Assembly (NCBI GenBank): GCA_020634315.1
Contig: JACKBV010000024.1
Span: 1 to 64,000 of the forward strand
DNA length: 64,000 nucleotides
Direction of reading: 5' to 3'
Origin: Ardenticatenaceae bacterium
GTDB taxonomy: Bacteria; Chloroflexota; Anaerolineae; Promineifilales; Promineifilaceae
Shown here: in pieces, positions 54,792 through 63,692 of the stretch
Layout: every line of letters begins with the position of its first letter
Position numbering within the stretch: position 1 is the first letter of the stretch
The notes under the pieces: model-generated
What the model saw: only the letters and a program-made list of their open reading frames with translations
The model's database searches: none
What the model was told of the DNA's origin: nothing
Program-made: the position numbers and the translations under genes

Positions 54792-55328
54792 CAACTGATC
54801 GACAAATTTTTGGCGGAATTTCTTTACCTTAGGCGCGACGACAAACATGCAGTACGGCTGGTAAGCATTGTTGGCGTAATATTCCTGGTGATAATCTTCA
54901 GCTTCGTAAAATGTGTCAAATGGTGTTACCTCGGTGACGATGGGGTCAGCCCAAATGTGTGCCGCGTTCATTGCGGCGATTACGTCTTCGGCCACTGCTT
55001 TTTGGGTGTCGTCATGGTAAAAGATGGCTGAACGATATTGTGGGCCTACGTCGTTTCCCTGCCGATTCAGGGTCGTTGGATCGTGGACGGTGAAAAAGAC
55101 TTGCAGCAGCTCTTTGAAGCTGACAATGGCCGGATCATAAGTGATTTGCACGACTTCGGCGTGACCGGTTGTCCCGTTGCAGACTGCTTTATAACTGGGA
55201 TTAACGATGTGCCCGCCGCTGTAACCAGAAGCAACGCTGTCAACGCCGCGCAGTTGGTCGTAAACGGCTTCTAGACACCAAAAACAGCCCCCGCCTAATG
55301 TTGCTACTTCTTTGCCATTTGTGTTCAT
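54783..55328 (-). CDS. msrA: peptide methionine sulfoxide reductase A
   Basis: MsrA reduces methionine-S-sulfoxide in proteins. The 181-residue protein has the catalytic Cys15 in GGGCFWC, SGYSGGHI and the typical HxEV motif in TGHAEVVQITYDP, YRSAIFYHD, and TEV. The length is standard and there is no MsrB fusion. It converges with the EAD-like gene; the final codons overlap the terminator stem. Monocistronic. Confidence 0.97.
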   Translation of the reverse strand: MNTNGKEVATLGGGCFWCLEAVYDQLRGVDSVASGYSGGHIVNPSYKAVCNGTTGHAEVVQITYDPAIVSFKELLQVFFTVHDPTTLNRQGNDVGPQYRSAIFYHDDTQKAVAEDVIAAMNAAHIWADPIVTEVTPFDTFYEAEDYHQEYYANNAYQPYCMFVVAPKVKKFRQKFVDQLKK

Positions 55329-55520
55329 ATTATCCTTCCCTATGCTATCACCGCCGTTATCGGGTGGGCGGTGTGGAATTTCTTGGATTGTGGCTTGTAA
55401 ATGTTACAGAATTCTTAGCAGCGTGTTGATTCTTAGCGGGGGTTAATGGAGTGGGGGAAACGGCCGTTTCCCCCATAACTAACGCATTTCATCTAACTGC
55501 ACAGGAGCCATGCACAGGCA

Positions 55521-57035
55521 TTACTCGCTGTTGCTGGGAGCTTTTTCCGATAGAGATGAGGCCGCTGCCAGCGGCGGAGTCTCTATCACATCCGACGGCC
55601 GTGTATCAATGGCTGTCCGTCGTTGGTTTTGCCGCTCAATAATTTGCCAGACAGTGCGCAAAATAATCTTGATGTCCAGCAAAATAGACCAGTTTTCCGA
55701 ATACCACAAATCATATTTGGTACGTTCGGCAATGGAGGTGTCACCACGCAAACCATTCACCTGTGCCCAGCCAGTCATGCCCCCTTTTTCCTTATGCCGT
55801 TCCATGTAGCGAGGCACATTGCCACGAAACTGCTCGACATAGTGCGCTTGTTCCGGGCGTGGCCCAACCAGACTCATTTCGCCGAGAAAGACATTGATAA
55901 GGTTTGGCAGTTCGTCAATTTCCACTTTGCGCAGCAAGGCGCCCAGTTTGGTTTGGCGTGGATCGTTATCGGTTGTCCAGCCTGGGCCATGTTTTTCGGC
56001 GTCGCGGCGCATGGAACGGAATTTGATCATCAAGAAGGGCTTGCCATCAAGACCCATGCGCTCCTGCACAAAGAAGGCGGGGCCGGGCGATTCTAATTTG
56101 ATGGCAATGGCAACAAGCAGCATCAGCGGCGAGAGGACGATTAAGCCAAACGCCGAACCGGTTAGATCCATGAGTCGTTTGAAGATGAGCAAGTAGCCGC
56201 GCAGGGCGAAGTCGCGGACAGAAAGCAGCGGCAGTCCACCCAGGTCGTCAATGTCTGCTTCTGAGGTGATGAACTGGAAGATGTCGGGAAATACTTTGAT
56301 GGAAACGCGACCGCGTTCGCAGTAGGAGATGACGCGAATGGTTTCGCGGTGTCCCCGTTCTGGCATGGCAATGATGACTTCGGCGATGTCGTATTCTTCG
56401 ATGAGGTTGGGCAGGTCTTCGGGGACACCTAGAACAGGGAAGCCGAGCATCTCTTTAACGGCCGTTTCCCCATCCTCCGCAATCAACCCCACCACGTCAT
56501 ACCCCAAATAAGGCGACCACAAAATGCGCTGCAAAATGATGCGTGCCGTGTCCCCTGTCCCCACAATCAGCAGCCGGTCTGTGCCAAAGCCGCGCTGGCG
56601 CAGCGACGTGCGAATCAGATAATGGATGCCACGCCCAACCATCAACAAAATGATTGTGAACAGCCAGGCGTAAATGATCATCCCGCGCGGATAATCCATG
56701 ATCGCCTCATCATTTTTAAAGATGAAGGCGACAATGGCGACGGACATCATTGTCCCCAAGGAGACGCCCACAATGACCCGGTACAGTTGGTCTACGCGTG
56801 ACACGGCGCGGGGAATGTAGTAATGACCGGACAACAAAAGCACGGTCATGATGGAGATGACTTGCACCACCAACAGCCCGGTGTACCGACTTAGGGGGAC
56901 AATTTGTGTCAGTTCATCGGGCCAGGGGAACCAGATCCGTATTTGATAAGCCAGGATAAAGGCAACGGCCGTTAACAAAATGTCAGAAAAATAAAGCGTG
57001 ATTGTATAAATGGTGCGAACTTGCTGATTCTTCAT
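55521..57035 (-). CDS. undecaprenyl-phosphate sugar-1-phosphate transferase (WbaP/WcaJ-type)
   Basis: A 504-residue polyisoprenyl-phosphate hexose-1-phosphate transferase starting exopolysaccharide or surface glycan assembly. Four or five N-terminal membrane helices (about 10-130), a CoA-binding-like nucleotide domain (LLIVGTGDTARIILQRI, about 150-270), then the catalytic domain: KRLMDLTGSAFGLIVLSPLM, ESPGPAFFVQERMG, KFRSMRRDAE, and MSLVGPRPE with the TGWAQVNG motif. The Asp-Glu pair of the active site is in VEIDELPNLINV. There are no further glycan genes beside it, so it is a solitary initiating enzyme. Confidence 0.95.
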   Translation of the reverse strand: MKNQQVRTIYTITLYFSDILLTAVAFILAYQIRIWFPWPDELTQIVPLSRYTGLLVVQVISIMTVLLLSGHYYIPRAVSRVDQLYRVIVGVSLGTMMSVAIVAFIFKNDEAIMDYPRGMIIYAWLFTIILLMVGRGIHYLIRTSLRQRGFGTDRLLIVGTGDTARIILQRILWSPYLGYDVVGLIAEDGETAVKEMLGFPVLGVPEDLPNLIEEYDIAEVIIAMPERGHRETIRVISYCERGRVSIKVFPDIFQFITSEADIDDLGGLPLLSVRDFALRGYLLIFKRLMDLTGSAFGLIVLSPLMLLVAIAIKLESPGPAFFVQERMGLDGKPFLMIKFRSMRRDAEKHGPGWTTDNDPRQTKLGALLRKVEIDELPNLINVFLGEMSLVGPRPEQAHYVEQFRGNVPRYMERHKEKGGMTGWAQVNGLRGDTSIAERTKYDLWYSENWSILLDIKIILRTVWQIIERQNQRRTAIDTRPSDVIETPPLAAASSLSEKAPSNSE

Positions 57036-57214
57036 TGTGTTTTACCAGATGGATAACCTATCATAATTGTAACAGAGGGCGGCAGTGCTTCAACCTGACA
57101 AACCACTGCTATCCTGTCGTTTAGAAGCCTATTAGACAACGCGCAAAACGGTTGCATTTCTGCCTGTTGCGTAATACGTATTACACAAAACTCATTCACC
57201 CTGGGAGTATCGGT

Positions 57215-58426
57215 ATGAAATCACGCTTTTTGACCACCATGTTGATCATTGCCTTTGCCTTTATCGGATTAAACATCGGTTATGTTTGGGGACAATCGTC
57301 ACTTGCCCCAATCCAAGTCTTTCAGGCAGCAGATGCGGCACAGCCAGACACATTTGCGCCATTTTGGGAAGTGTGGAGTCTGGTGCATACGCGTTATTAT
57401 GAACAGCCGGTAGATGACGTGGCCCTGACCCAAGGAGCGATTGAGGGGATGTTGGCTGCGTTGGGCGACCAACACACGCGTTACCTGTCGCCCCAAGATG
57501 AGCTGGCGGCGCGTGAGCGCATGTCTGGTGAATTTCAGGGAATTGGGGCGGAGATAGAGAGCGCGGATGGCAAGATCACCATCGTTTCCCCCCTTGATGG
57601 CTCTCCTGCATTGGCGGCTGGCTTGCAGCCGGGCGACATTTTGCGTGAGGCTGATGGCGTGGTGCTGACGGGCATGGATGTCAGTGAAGCGGCTGCGCTG
57701 GTGCGCGGGCCGGCCGGGACGACGGTGAGCCTGCTCATTGAACGGGGTGACGAAACGTTTACGGTGGATATTGTGCGCGATGTCATCCTTTTATCCAGTG
57801 TGCGCAGCGAAATGTTGGCTGACAACATCGCCTATTTGCGCTTGAGCCAATTTGGCGATCAGTCGGCGGACGAAATTGAGACGCAGTTGAGCGACTTGCT
57901 GGCGCAAAATCCGGTTGGGTTGATTTTGGATTTGCGGCGTAATCCGGGTGGTGGACTGAATACGGCCGTTTCCATTGCCGACCAATTCCTGCCCGAAGGC
58001 ACCATTCTTGTCGAACAATTTGGCGATGGCGAAGCGACCACATTTGCAGCCACCGCCAAGGGCATTGCCGAAGATATTCCGCTGGTCGTCTTGATTGACG
58101 AGGGCAGCGCCAGCGCCTCTGAAGTTTTAGCCGGAGCCATTCAGGATCGTCAACGAGGTGTGCTAATTGGCACGACATCCTTTGGCAAAGGCACGGTGCA
58201 AACCTGGCATGCGCTCAGCGACGGCGGCGGCGTGCGTATTACCATTGCTCGCTGGCTCACGCCGGACGAGAACTGGGTTCACGAAACGGGCTTGGAGCCT
58301 GACTATTACATTTCCTTGCCAGATGTGGAAAACGGCGCGGAGTTTACGGATACGCAGTTGCAAGCGGCCGTTGATTATTTGTTGGGGAATCCGGTGATCA
58401 GTGTGCCGCCCACAGATGATGAATGA
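57215..58426 (+). CDS. C-terminal processing peptidase (S41A, PDZ)
   Basis: A 403-residue protease. The N-terminal membrane segment/signal anchor (MKSRFLTTMLIIAFAFIGLN) follows GGGAG upstream of ATG 57215, which is preferred over an in-frame ATG 63 bases earlier. The PDZ domain is at about 115-190, and the catalytic Ser is in EGSASASEVLAGAI with Lys in TSFGKGTVQ. This is the Ctp/Tsp architecture that cleaves C-termini of exported proteins. Monocistronic. Confidence 0.95.
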   Translation: MKSRFLTTMLIIAFAFIGLNIGYVWGQSSLAPIQVFQAADAAQPDTFAPFWEVWSLVHTRYYEQPVDDVALTQGAIEGMLAALGDQHTRYLSPQDELAARERMSGEFQGIGAEIESADGKITIVSPLDGSPALAAGLQPGDILREADGVVLTGMDVSEAAALVRGPAGTTVSLLIERGDETFTVDIVRDVILLSSVRSEMLADNIAYLRLSQFGDQSADEIETQLSDLLAQNPVGLILDLRRNPGGGLNTAVSIADQFLPEGTILVEQFGDGEATTFAATAKGIAEDIPLVVLIDEGSASASEVLAGAIQDRQRGVLIGTTSFGKGTVQTWHALSDGGGVRITIARWLTPDENWVHETGLEPDYYISLPDVENGAEFTDTQLQAAVDYLLGNPVISVPPTDDE

Positions 58427-58449
58427 TGCAGCGACGCGGGGAATCTCCG

Positions 58450-58481
58450 GGAGGCTCTTTGCCACGCGGTAAAAAGCCTCC
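58450..58481 (+). terminator. weak hairpin after the Ctp gene
   Basis: GGAGGCT and AGCCTCC pair across about 18 bases, 24 bases after the stop codon; no real T tract follows, so it may serve both converging genes. Confidence 0.35.
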
Positions 58482-58505
58482 GTGAGGTTTTGCAGATTGT
58501 GCGCG

Positions 58506-60263
58506 TTAAACGGTTCTTTTGAGGGCGCTTTGTTTGGCGGTATGGGCCAGGTCTAAAATGGAGGCGGCACCGTCGCGGGCGTGTTGTGCCTGTGTGCCGA
58601 GCATGGCGGCCAGTTCGGTGATACGGCCGTTTCTGTCCAATGTCTCCACCGCCGTCGTCGTGCGTTCGTCGCGCTGCCGTTTGCTGACATGAAAATGGGC
58701 GTCGCCATATCCGGCCAACTGCGGCAAGTGGGTGACGACGATGACTTGATGATTGGCAACGGCCGTTAATCCCCACAACTTACGCCCAACAATGTCACCC
58801 ACACGCCCACCAATCCCCTGGTCAATCTCGTCAAAAATAAGCGTTGGCGTGGCGTCAACTTCAGCCAATGCGGTTTTCATTGCCAGCATCAGCCGCGCCG
58901 TTTCGCCGCCGCTGGCGACTTTTGCCATCGGTTTCATCGGTTCGCCAGGGTTCGTAGAGATGAGGAATTCCACCTGGTCATAGCCAGTCTGGTCAAAGGC
59001 AAACCGTTCCTCGCCAACAAAAAGGCCGTTGGCGTCTGGCTCTGTGGTGAAGGAAACGGAGAAGCGTGCGCCAGCCATGCTCAATTCGGCCAGATGTTCC
59101 TCGACAGAGCGAGAAAGGGTAACGGCCGCTTCCTGCCGTTTTTGTGACAGCGCCTGTGCCAGTTTGCCTAAATGGCGCAGCATGGCCGTCTGTTCCTTCT
59201 CCAGTTGAGCGATACGTTCCTCGCTGTGTGTAATTTGCTCCAATTCCACCGCAGCTTTGTCGCGCAGCGCCAAAATAGCTGGAATGTCCGCGCCATACTT
59301 GCGCTTCAACAAATTAATCAACTCCAGCCGTTCTTCCACCTGGTTGAGCCGTTCCGGGTTGAATTCCAGCTCATCCAGGTACAGTTGCAGCTCACCGGCC
59401 AATTCGCTAACCTGGAAGGCCAGCCCTTGCAACGTTTCCAGCCGTGTGTTTTGTGTTTCGTCGAAGCGCGTTAGCTGGCTGAGCGCCCGTTCTGCCTGGC
59501 CGAGCAGGTCAACCACATTTTGCCCTTCGTCATCGACGCCCGTCATGGCGGCAACGGCTTCAGTTGCCGCACGCGTCAAGTGTTCGGCGTTTGCCAGCCG
59601 TTCACGCTCAACGCGCAGTTCATCCTCTTCGCCTGGTTTCAGTTTGGCGGCGTCAATTTCTTGGATTTGAAATTGCAGCATGTCTATGCGCTGCGCCAAA
59701 ATGCGCTCGTCCTGGCGCAGCCCTTGCAGTTCACGCTGAATCAGGCTCAGTTTGCTCACTTCATGGGCAAATGCTTTTTGCGCTTTTTCCAGTCGGGCGT
59801 AGGCGTCGAGCAGGGGCAGGTGGGAGCGTGGCTTGAGCAGCGAGAGGTGGTCGCCTTGCCCATGAATGTCGATGAGGGGAGCGGCGATGTCGCGCAATAA
59901 GGTGAGGTTGATGGAACGGCCGTTTACGCGAACGATGTTACGGCCGTTCACGCGCAGCTCCCTGGCAAGGACAATCTCATCCCCAAATTCTTCGTCGTCG
60001 TCCAATCCCTCCGCTTGCAGCAAAGGCAAAATTTGGGCGCGTAATTGGTCATCCAGCCGGAAAGTCGCTTCTACAAACGCCTGTTCACAGCCAGCGCGTA
60101 CCATTGTCGTATCGCTGCGCCCGCCCAAAACAAGCATAACGGCATCTAGAATGATCGATTTTCCAGCCCCGGTTTCCCCGGTGAGGACGTTAAAGCCTGC
60201 GTCAAATTGGAGACGCAGGTCATCAATGATGGCGAAGTTGCGGATGTACAGTTCCGATAACAT
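58506..60263 (-). CDS. recN: DNA repair protein RecN
   Basis: RecN is an SMC-like ATPase that joins DNA ends in double-strand-break repair. The 585-residue protein has Walker A GETGAGKSII at 30-39, a central coiled coil (about 150-380), and C-terminal LIFDEIDQGIGGRVGDIVGR for Walker B and signature with VTHLPQLAGYGDAHF after it. Standard length. Several downstream genes (from nadK to recN) lie on the same strand; the TPR/zinc gene ends 22 bp before RecN's start. Confidence 0.97.
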   Translation of the reverse strand: MLSELYIRNFAIIDDLRLQFDAGFNVLTGETGAGKSIILDAVMLVLGGRSDTTMVRAGCEQAFVEATFRLDDQLRAQILPLLQAEGLDDDEEFGDEIVLARELRVNGRNIVRVNGRSINLTLLRDIAAPLIDIHGQGDHLSLLKPRSHLPLLDAYARLEKAQKAFAHEVSKLSLIQRELQGLRQDERILAQRIDMLQFQIQEIDAAKLKPGEEDELRVERERLANAEHLTRAATEAVAAMTGVDDEGQNVVDLLGQAERALSQLTRFDETQNTRLETLQGLAFQVSELAGELQLYLDELEFNPERLNQVEERLELINLLKRKYGADIPAILALRDKAAVELEQITHSEERIAQLEKEQTAMLRHLGKLAQALSQKRQEAAVTLSRSVEEHLAELSMAGARFSVSFTTEPDANGLFVGEERFAFDQTGYDQVEFLISTNPGEPMKPMAKVASGGETARLMLAMKTALAEVDATPTLIFDEIDQGIGGRVGDIVGRKLWGLTAVANHQVIVVTHLPQLAGYGDAHFHVSKRQRDERTTTAVETLDRNGRITELAAMLGTQAQHARDGAASILDLAHTAKQSALKRTV

Positions 60264-60284
60264 AGCGTCTTGCGTGTTCCGTGA

Positions 60285-61247
60285 TTATTTCATTTGATAA
60301 AAAGCCGCGCTAGAGGCGACAAACGTATAAATGCCAGGAACTAAAAGCCCGGTGATACCAGCTAAATTGCCATACAGAAGCGCTAGAATGCCTGGTAGAC
60401 CTGCGACCAGCCCGCCAATAATGACGGTGGCGGCGACGACATGTGGCAAATAACGACCGCGCCGCCGCCCAATGGCTGCTTTGGTGACGCGCCCAATGAA
60501 GCCGCCAATCAATCCACCAATGAAAAAGGTGAGCAGAATGAAAAAGAAGCTGCCGGAAAGCTGCAACATGATGAAGCCGGCGAGCAAGCTTATGGGGAGC
60601 GAAACGAGCGGCGCAACAAGATAATCAAGCGGTTTGGCGGTGAAAAAGACGGATTCCGCTTCGCGGATGCAGTCGGGGCAGCGGTAGCCAACGGGGGTTT
60701 TGATGGCGCATTGGCTGCAAATGGGCTTGTGGCAGCTGTAACAGCGCAAGGCGGTGGCCCGGTTTGGATGCCGGTAGCAAACAAGGTCGTAGGTGTCGCT
60801 AACGGCCGTTTCCTCATGGACATCTGCTGTCGCTTCGGAATAGCTGGTTGGGGTTGGTGGCTCAATGGTCGTTGCCGCGCGGGGTTGTGCCGGTTTGGTC
60901 GCTTCTTCCAGCCATGTCTGCGTTTGTTGAAAAGGATCGGCCGTTTCTGGGGTGGAAACGGCCGTTTCCGCTGCGGCATCATTGACAACCAACTCGCCAT
61001 GCAGCTGCGCCAATCCTGTTTGCGCCTGCACATTCTCCGGTTCCAGAGCCAAAACTTTTTGATAGGCGGCTTCTCTTTCCGCCAATTCTGGCGCTAATTC
61101 CGCCACACCCAGCCACGCTTCAACAGCGTCTGGTGCTTCGTCGATAATTTGTTGATAGAGAGTCAAAGCTGCCGCCCGTTTGCCATTGTTGGCAACGCTT
61201 TCTGCTTGTCGCAGCAGCGTGCGCAGCCGGGGTCCACTAATGGTCAT
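60285..61247 (-). CDS. TPR - zinc finger - membrane protein
   Basis: A 320-residue protein. Residues 1-85 look like two TPR motifs (AALTLYQQIIDEAPDAVEAW, then EREAAYQKVLALEPENVQAQ), a low-complexity region follows, then a B-box-like zinc module CYRHPNRATALRCYSCHKPI followed by CSQC and CPDC at about 155-190, and three or four C-terminal membrane helices. The combination resembles bacterial rhomboid-like/B-box proteins without the protease part. It is 22 bp upstream of recN and could share its transcript. Function unknown. Confidence 0.75.
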   Translation of the reverse strand: MTISGPRLRTLLRQAESVANNGKRAAALTLYQQIIDEAPDAVEAWLGVAELAPELAEREAAYQKVLALEPENVQAQTGLAQLHGELVVNDAAAETAVSTPETADPFQQTQTWLEEATKPAQPRAATTIEPPTPTSYSEATADVHEETAVSDTYDLVCYRHPNRATALRCYSCHKPICSQCAIKTPVGYRCPDCIREAESVFFTAKPLDYLVAPLVSLPISLLAGFIMLQLSGSFFFILLTFFIGGLIGGFIGRVTKAAIGRRRGRYLPHVVAATVIIGGLVAGLPGILALLYGNLAGITGLLVPGIYTFVASSAAFYQMK

Positions 61248-61319
61248 GACAATCCTTTATTGGTAACTGGTAATCGGTGGCACTTTGCGTGTATTCAACT
61301 TGCTATTTAACGAGAATTC

Positions 61320-61336
61320 ACCGATTACCGGCCACT
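61320..61336. repeat. short intergenic repeat, copy 1
   Basis: CCGATTACCGGCCACTG; the same sequence with one change is at 62221-62237. An inverted GGTAATCGGT lies 50 bases away at 61269-61278. Confidence 0.5.
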
Positions 61337-61345
61337 GTCTACTGT

Positions 61346-62188
61346 TTACTCGTTTTGTTGTCGGGCGTGCCCTAAACGCCGCATCAGGCGGCGATAGAAA
61401 TAGCCCGCACTTTCCACGCGAATAAAGGAGCATGTGTGCTCACATTTCTTGATAATTACTTTATCACCATCTTGCAGTGTCAGCCCATCTTGCCCATCGG
61501 CCATTAATGCCGCTTCATGATCCATGTTCACATCAATGGTGATGGTGGCATTTTCATGGAGAACCAATGCCCGATCCAGGCTGAGATGGGCCGCTACGGG
61601 CACAACGATGAAGTTTTGCAATTGTGGTGGCAGCAGCGGCCCTCCGGCGGCCATTGAATAAGCGGTGGAGCCGGTGGGCGTGGCAATGATCAGGGCATCG
61701 GCTGTGTATTGGGTGACGTAATCCCCATCGACGCTGAGGAGCAGGCGCAGCAGGCGTGCCTGACGGCCGCGCCCGACGACGACGTCGTTGAGGGCGGTGT
61801 GGCTGGTGAGGATACGGCCGTTACGCTCCAACTCTGCCTGCAACATCAAGCGCCGCTCCAGCCAATAGTCACCTTGCAACACCTTGCTCAGCTTCTCTTG
61901 CCAATTGTCAACCTGTGCTTCGCTGAGAAAGCCAACGCGCCCCATGTTGATGCCAAAAATGGGGACGTTGTGCGGCACCGTGAGGCGGGCCGCACGCAAT
62001 GTTGAGCCATCGCCGCCGAGCACAATGAGGAAGGCAAAACGGGACATACGGCCGTTTACGTCATCCTCATCCCAGGTGGAACCAGCCCAGGCTGAATGTC
62101 CTTGTGCAGTTAGCCACGCTTCAATATCGGCGGCCATTTGCGCCGTCGCCGGGATGCGTGGCTGGTGTAAAATGCCAATAAGGGTCAT
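61346..62188 (-). CDS. nadK: NAD kinase
   Basis: NadK makes NADP from NAD and ATP. The 280-residue protein has the GGDGSTLRAAR loop at about residue 58, ALNDVVVGRG, and ATPTGSTAYSMAAGGP, all diagnostic. The usual length is about 290. It lies 98 bp before the TPR/zinc gene and 52 bp after hisS, in one same-strand run from hisS to recN. Confidence 0.96.
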   Translation of the reverse strand: MTLIGILHQPRIPATAQMAADIEAWLTAQGHSAWAGSTWDEDDVNGRMSRFAFLIVLGGDGSTLRAARLTVPHNVPIFGINMGRVGFLSEAQVDNWQEKLSKVLQGDYWLERRLMLQAELERNGRILTSHTALNDVVVGRGRQARLLRLLLSVDGDYVTQYTADALIIATPTGSTAYSMAAGGPLLPPQLQNFIVVPVAAHLSLDRALVLHENATITIDVNMDHEAALMADGQDGLTLQDGDKVIIKKCEHTCSFIRVESAGYFYRRLMRRLGHARQQNE

Positions 62189-62220
62189 AGGGGTTTTACG
62201 TTACTGTGCTAGTTGTTTTG

Positions 62221-62237
62221 CCGATTACCGGTCACTG
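62221..62237. repeat. short intergenic repeat, copy 2
   Basis: CCGATTACCGGTCACTG, 16 of 17 bases identical to 61321-61337. Both lie just downstream of minus-strand gene ends. Confidence 0.5.
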
Positions 62238-62240
62238 ATG

Positions 62241-63518
62241 TCAAGAGATACCGGCATTTTGCAGCCAGGTGACTAAATCGGCCTGTGCGATTTGTGTTTG
62301 TTCGCCGCCATCTAACGGCCGTATCGCCACCTCTTCTTTTTCCACTTCCGCTTCACCCAAAATCAAGACAAACCGTGCGCCAAACTTGTTCGCTTCACGC
62401 ATCTGGCTTTTCATGCTGCGCCGTTCGCGGGCAAAGGCCAGACGTGCGCCAATGCCAGCATGGCGCAGCAGGTAAGTGAGCTTGACAGCGGCCGTTTTCG
62501 TCACGCCGCCAAAATGGGCGATTAACACCTGTGGCTGCGGCGCTGCTGGCGCGGCGATGTCCTGCTCCTTCAAGCCCAAGACAATGCGCTCGATGCCGCT
62601 GCCAAAACCAACACCGGGCGTAGAAGGCCCGCCAATGGCTTCTGCCAATCCGTCATAACGGCCGCCACCGCAGACGGCAGCCTGGGCGCCAATTCCTTCG
62701 GCCCATACCTCAAACACGGTCTTGGTGTAGTAATCAATGCCGCGCACGAGGCGGAAATTGATGGTGTAGGATTGGCCCAGGGCGTCCAACATGCCGCGCA
62801 AGTCGGTAAAATGGCTGGCGCAGTCGTCGCACAGGTGATCGACAATGTGCGGCGCGGCGGCCAATAAGTCGTCCATGCCCGGCTCTTTGCTGTCGAGCAC
62901 GCGCAGCGGGTTTTTTGCCAGCCGTTCCTGGTCGATGGGCGCAAGTTTGTGCTGATGGTCGGCCAAATATTGAGTCAGTTTGGCGATGTAGATGGGTTTG
63001 CAGACCGGGCAACCGGTGCTGTTCAGTTGGAAAGTCAACCCTTTGTAGCCAAGCTGGCGGTACAGGTTCATTGCCAGCATCATCACTTCCAGGTCGGCGG
63101 CGGGGTCGGTCTCGCCCAAAATCTCGACGTCGAACTGGCTGTGCTGGCGGTAACGGCCGGCTTGCGGCCGTTCGCGGCGAAAAATGGGGCCGATGGTGAA
63201 CAGTTTGACCGGCTGCGGCCAACTGCTCATGCCGTTTTCGACGTAGGCACGCACGACACCGGCCGTGAATTCGGGGCGCATGGTGATGCTGTCGCCATCT
63301 GGCTCTTCGATGGTGTACATCTCTTTTTGCACGAATACATCTGACGCTTCGCCCATGCCCCGTGCAAAGAGGGGGGTGTATTCAATGATGGGCACGTCGA
63401 TACGTTGGAAGCCGTACTGCTGGGCGATGGTTACGGCCGTTGCCAGTACCCAATCCCAATAGTTGCGATCATCCGGCAAAATGTCTTGCATGCCTTTGGC
63501 GCGTTGTATTGCAGTCAA
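62241..63518 (-). CDS. hisS: histidyl-tRNA synthetase
   Basis: Class II synthetase charging tRNA-His. The start is a TTG at 63518 with GGAGG five bases upstream, giving MTAIQRAKGMQDILPD, a normal HisRS N-terminus; a TTG at 63536 would begin before the ribosome site. The protein (425 residues) has motif 2 in FRRERPQAGRYRQH, RGIDYYTKTVFE, and motif 3 GVGFGSGIERIVL. A Cys pair (GCPVCK) and another (CDDC) in the insertion domain may bind zinc. Confidence 0.96.
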   Translation of the reverse strand: MTAIQRAKGMQDILPDDRNYWDWVLATAVTIAQQYGFQRIDVPIIEYTPLFARGMGEASDVFVQKEMYTIEEPDGDSITMRPEFTAGVVRAYVENGMSSWPQPVKLFTIGPIFRRERPQAGRYRQHSQFDVEILGETDPAADLEVMMLAMNLYRQLGYKGLTFQLNSTGCPVCKPIYIAKLTQYLADHQHKLAPIDQERLAKNPLRVLDSKEPGMDDLLAAAPHIVDHLCDDCASHFTDLRGMLDALGQSYTINFRLVRGIDYYTKTVFEVWAEGIGAQAAVCGGGRYDGLAEAIGGPSTPGVGFGSGIERIVLGLKEQDIAAPAAPQPQVLIAHFGGVTKTAAVKLTYLLRHAGIGARLAFARERRSMKSQMREANKFGARFVLILGEAEVEKEEVAIRPLDGGEQTQIAQADLVTWLQNAGIS

Positions 63519-63538
63519 AATTACCTCCACATTCAAGA

Positions 63539-63572
63539 ACCTGACAAGTTTTACAAAACCTGCCGGTCAGGT
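63539..63572. repeat. REP-like imperfect palindrome before hisS
   Basis: ACCTGAC ... GTCAGGT flank AAGTTTT ... AAAACCT, a nested palindrome with one mismatch and a few unpaired bases. Such gene-flanking palindromes are often dispersed repeats; a single copy is visible here. Confidence 0.35.
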
Positions 63573-63692
63573 CATGGGGTGTATTATAACGGGATACGGC
63601 CGTTTTCTGAAATGAGTTGGGCAGTCAAGTAGGCAGGCAATCAACCAGATAGCTCCACATTCTGATCATCAGTTAATTTGTGCGCTGCACGG

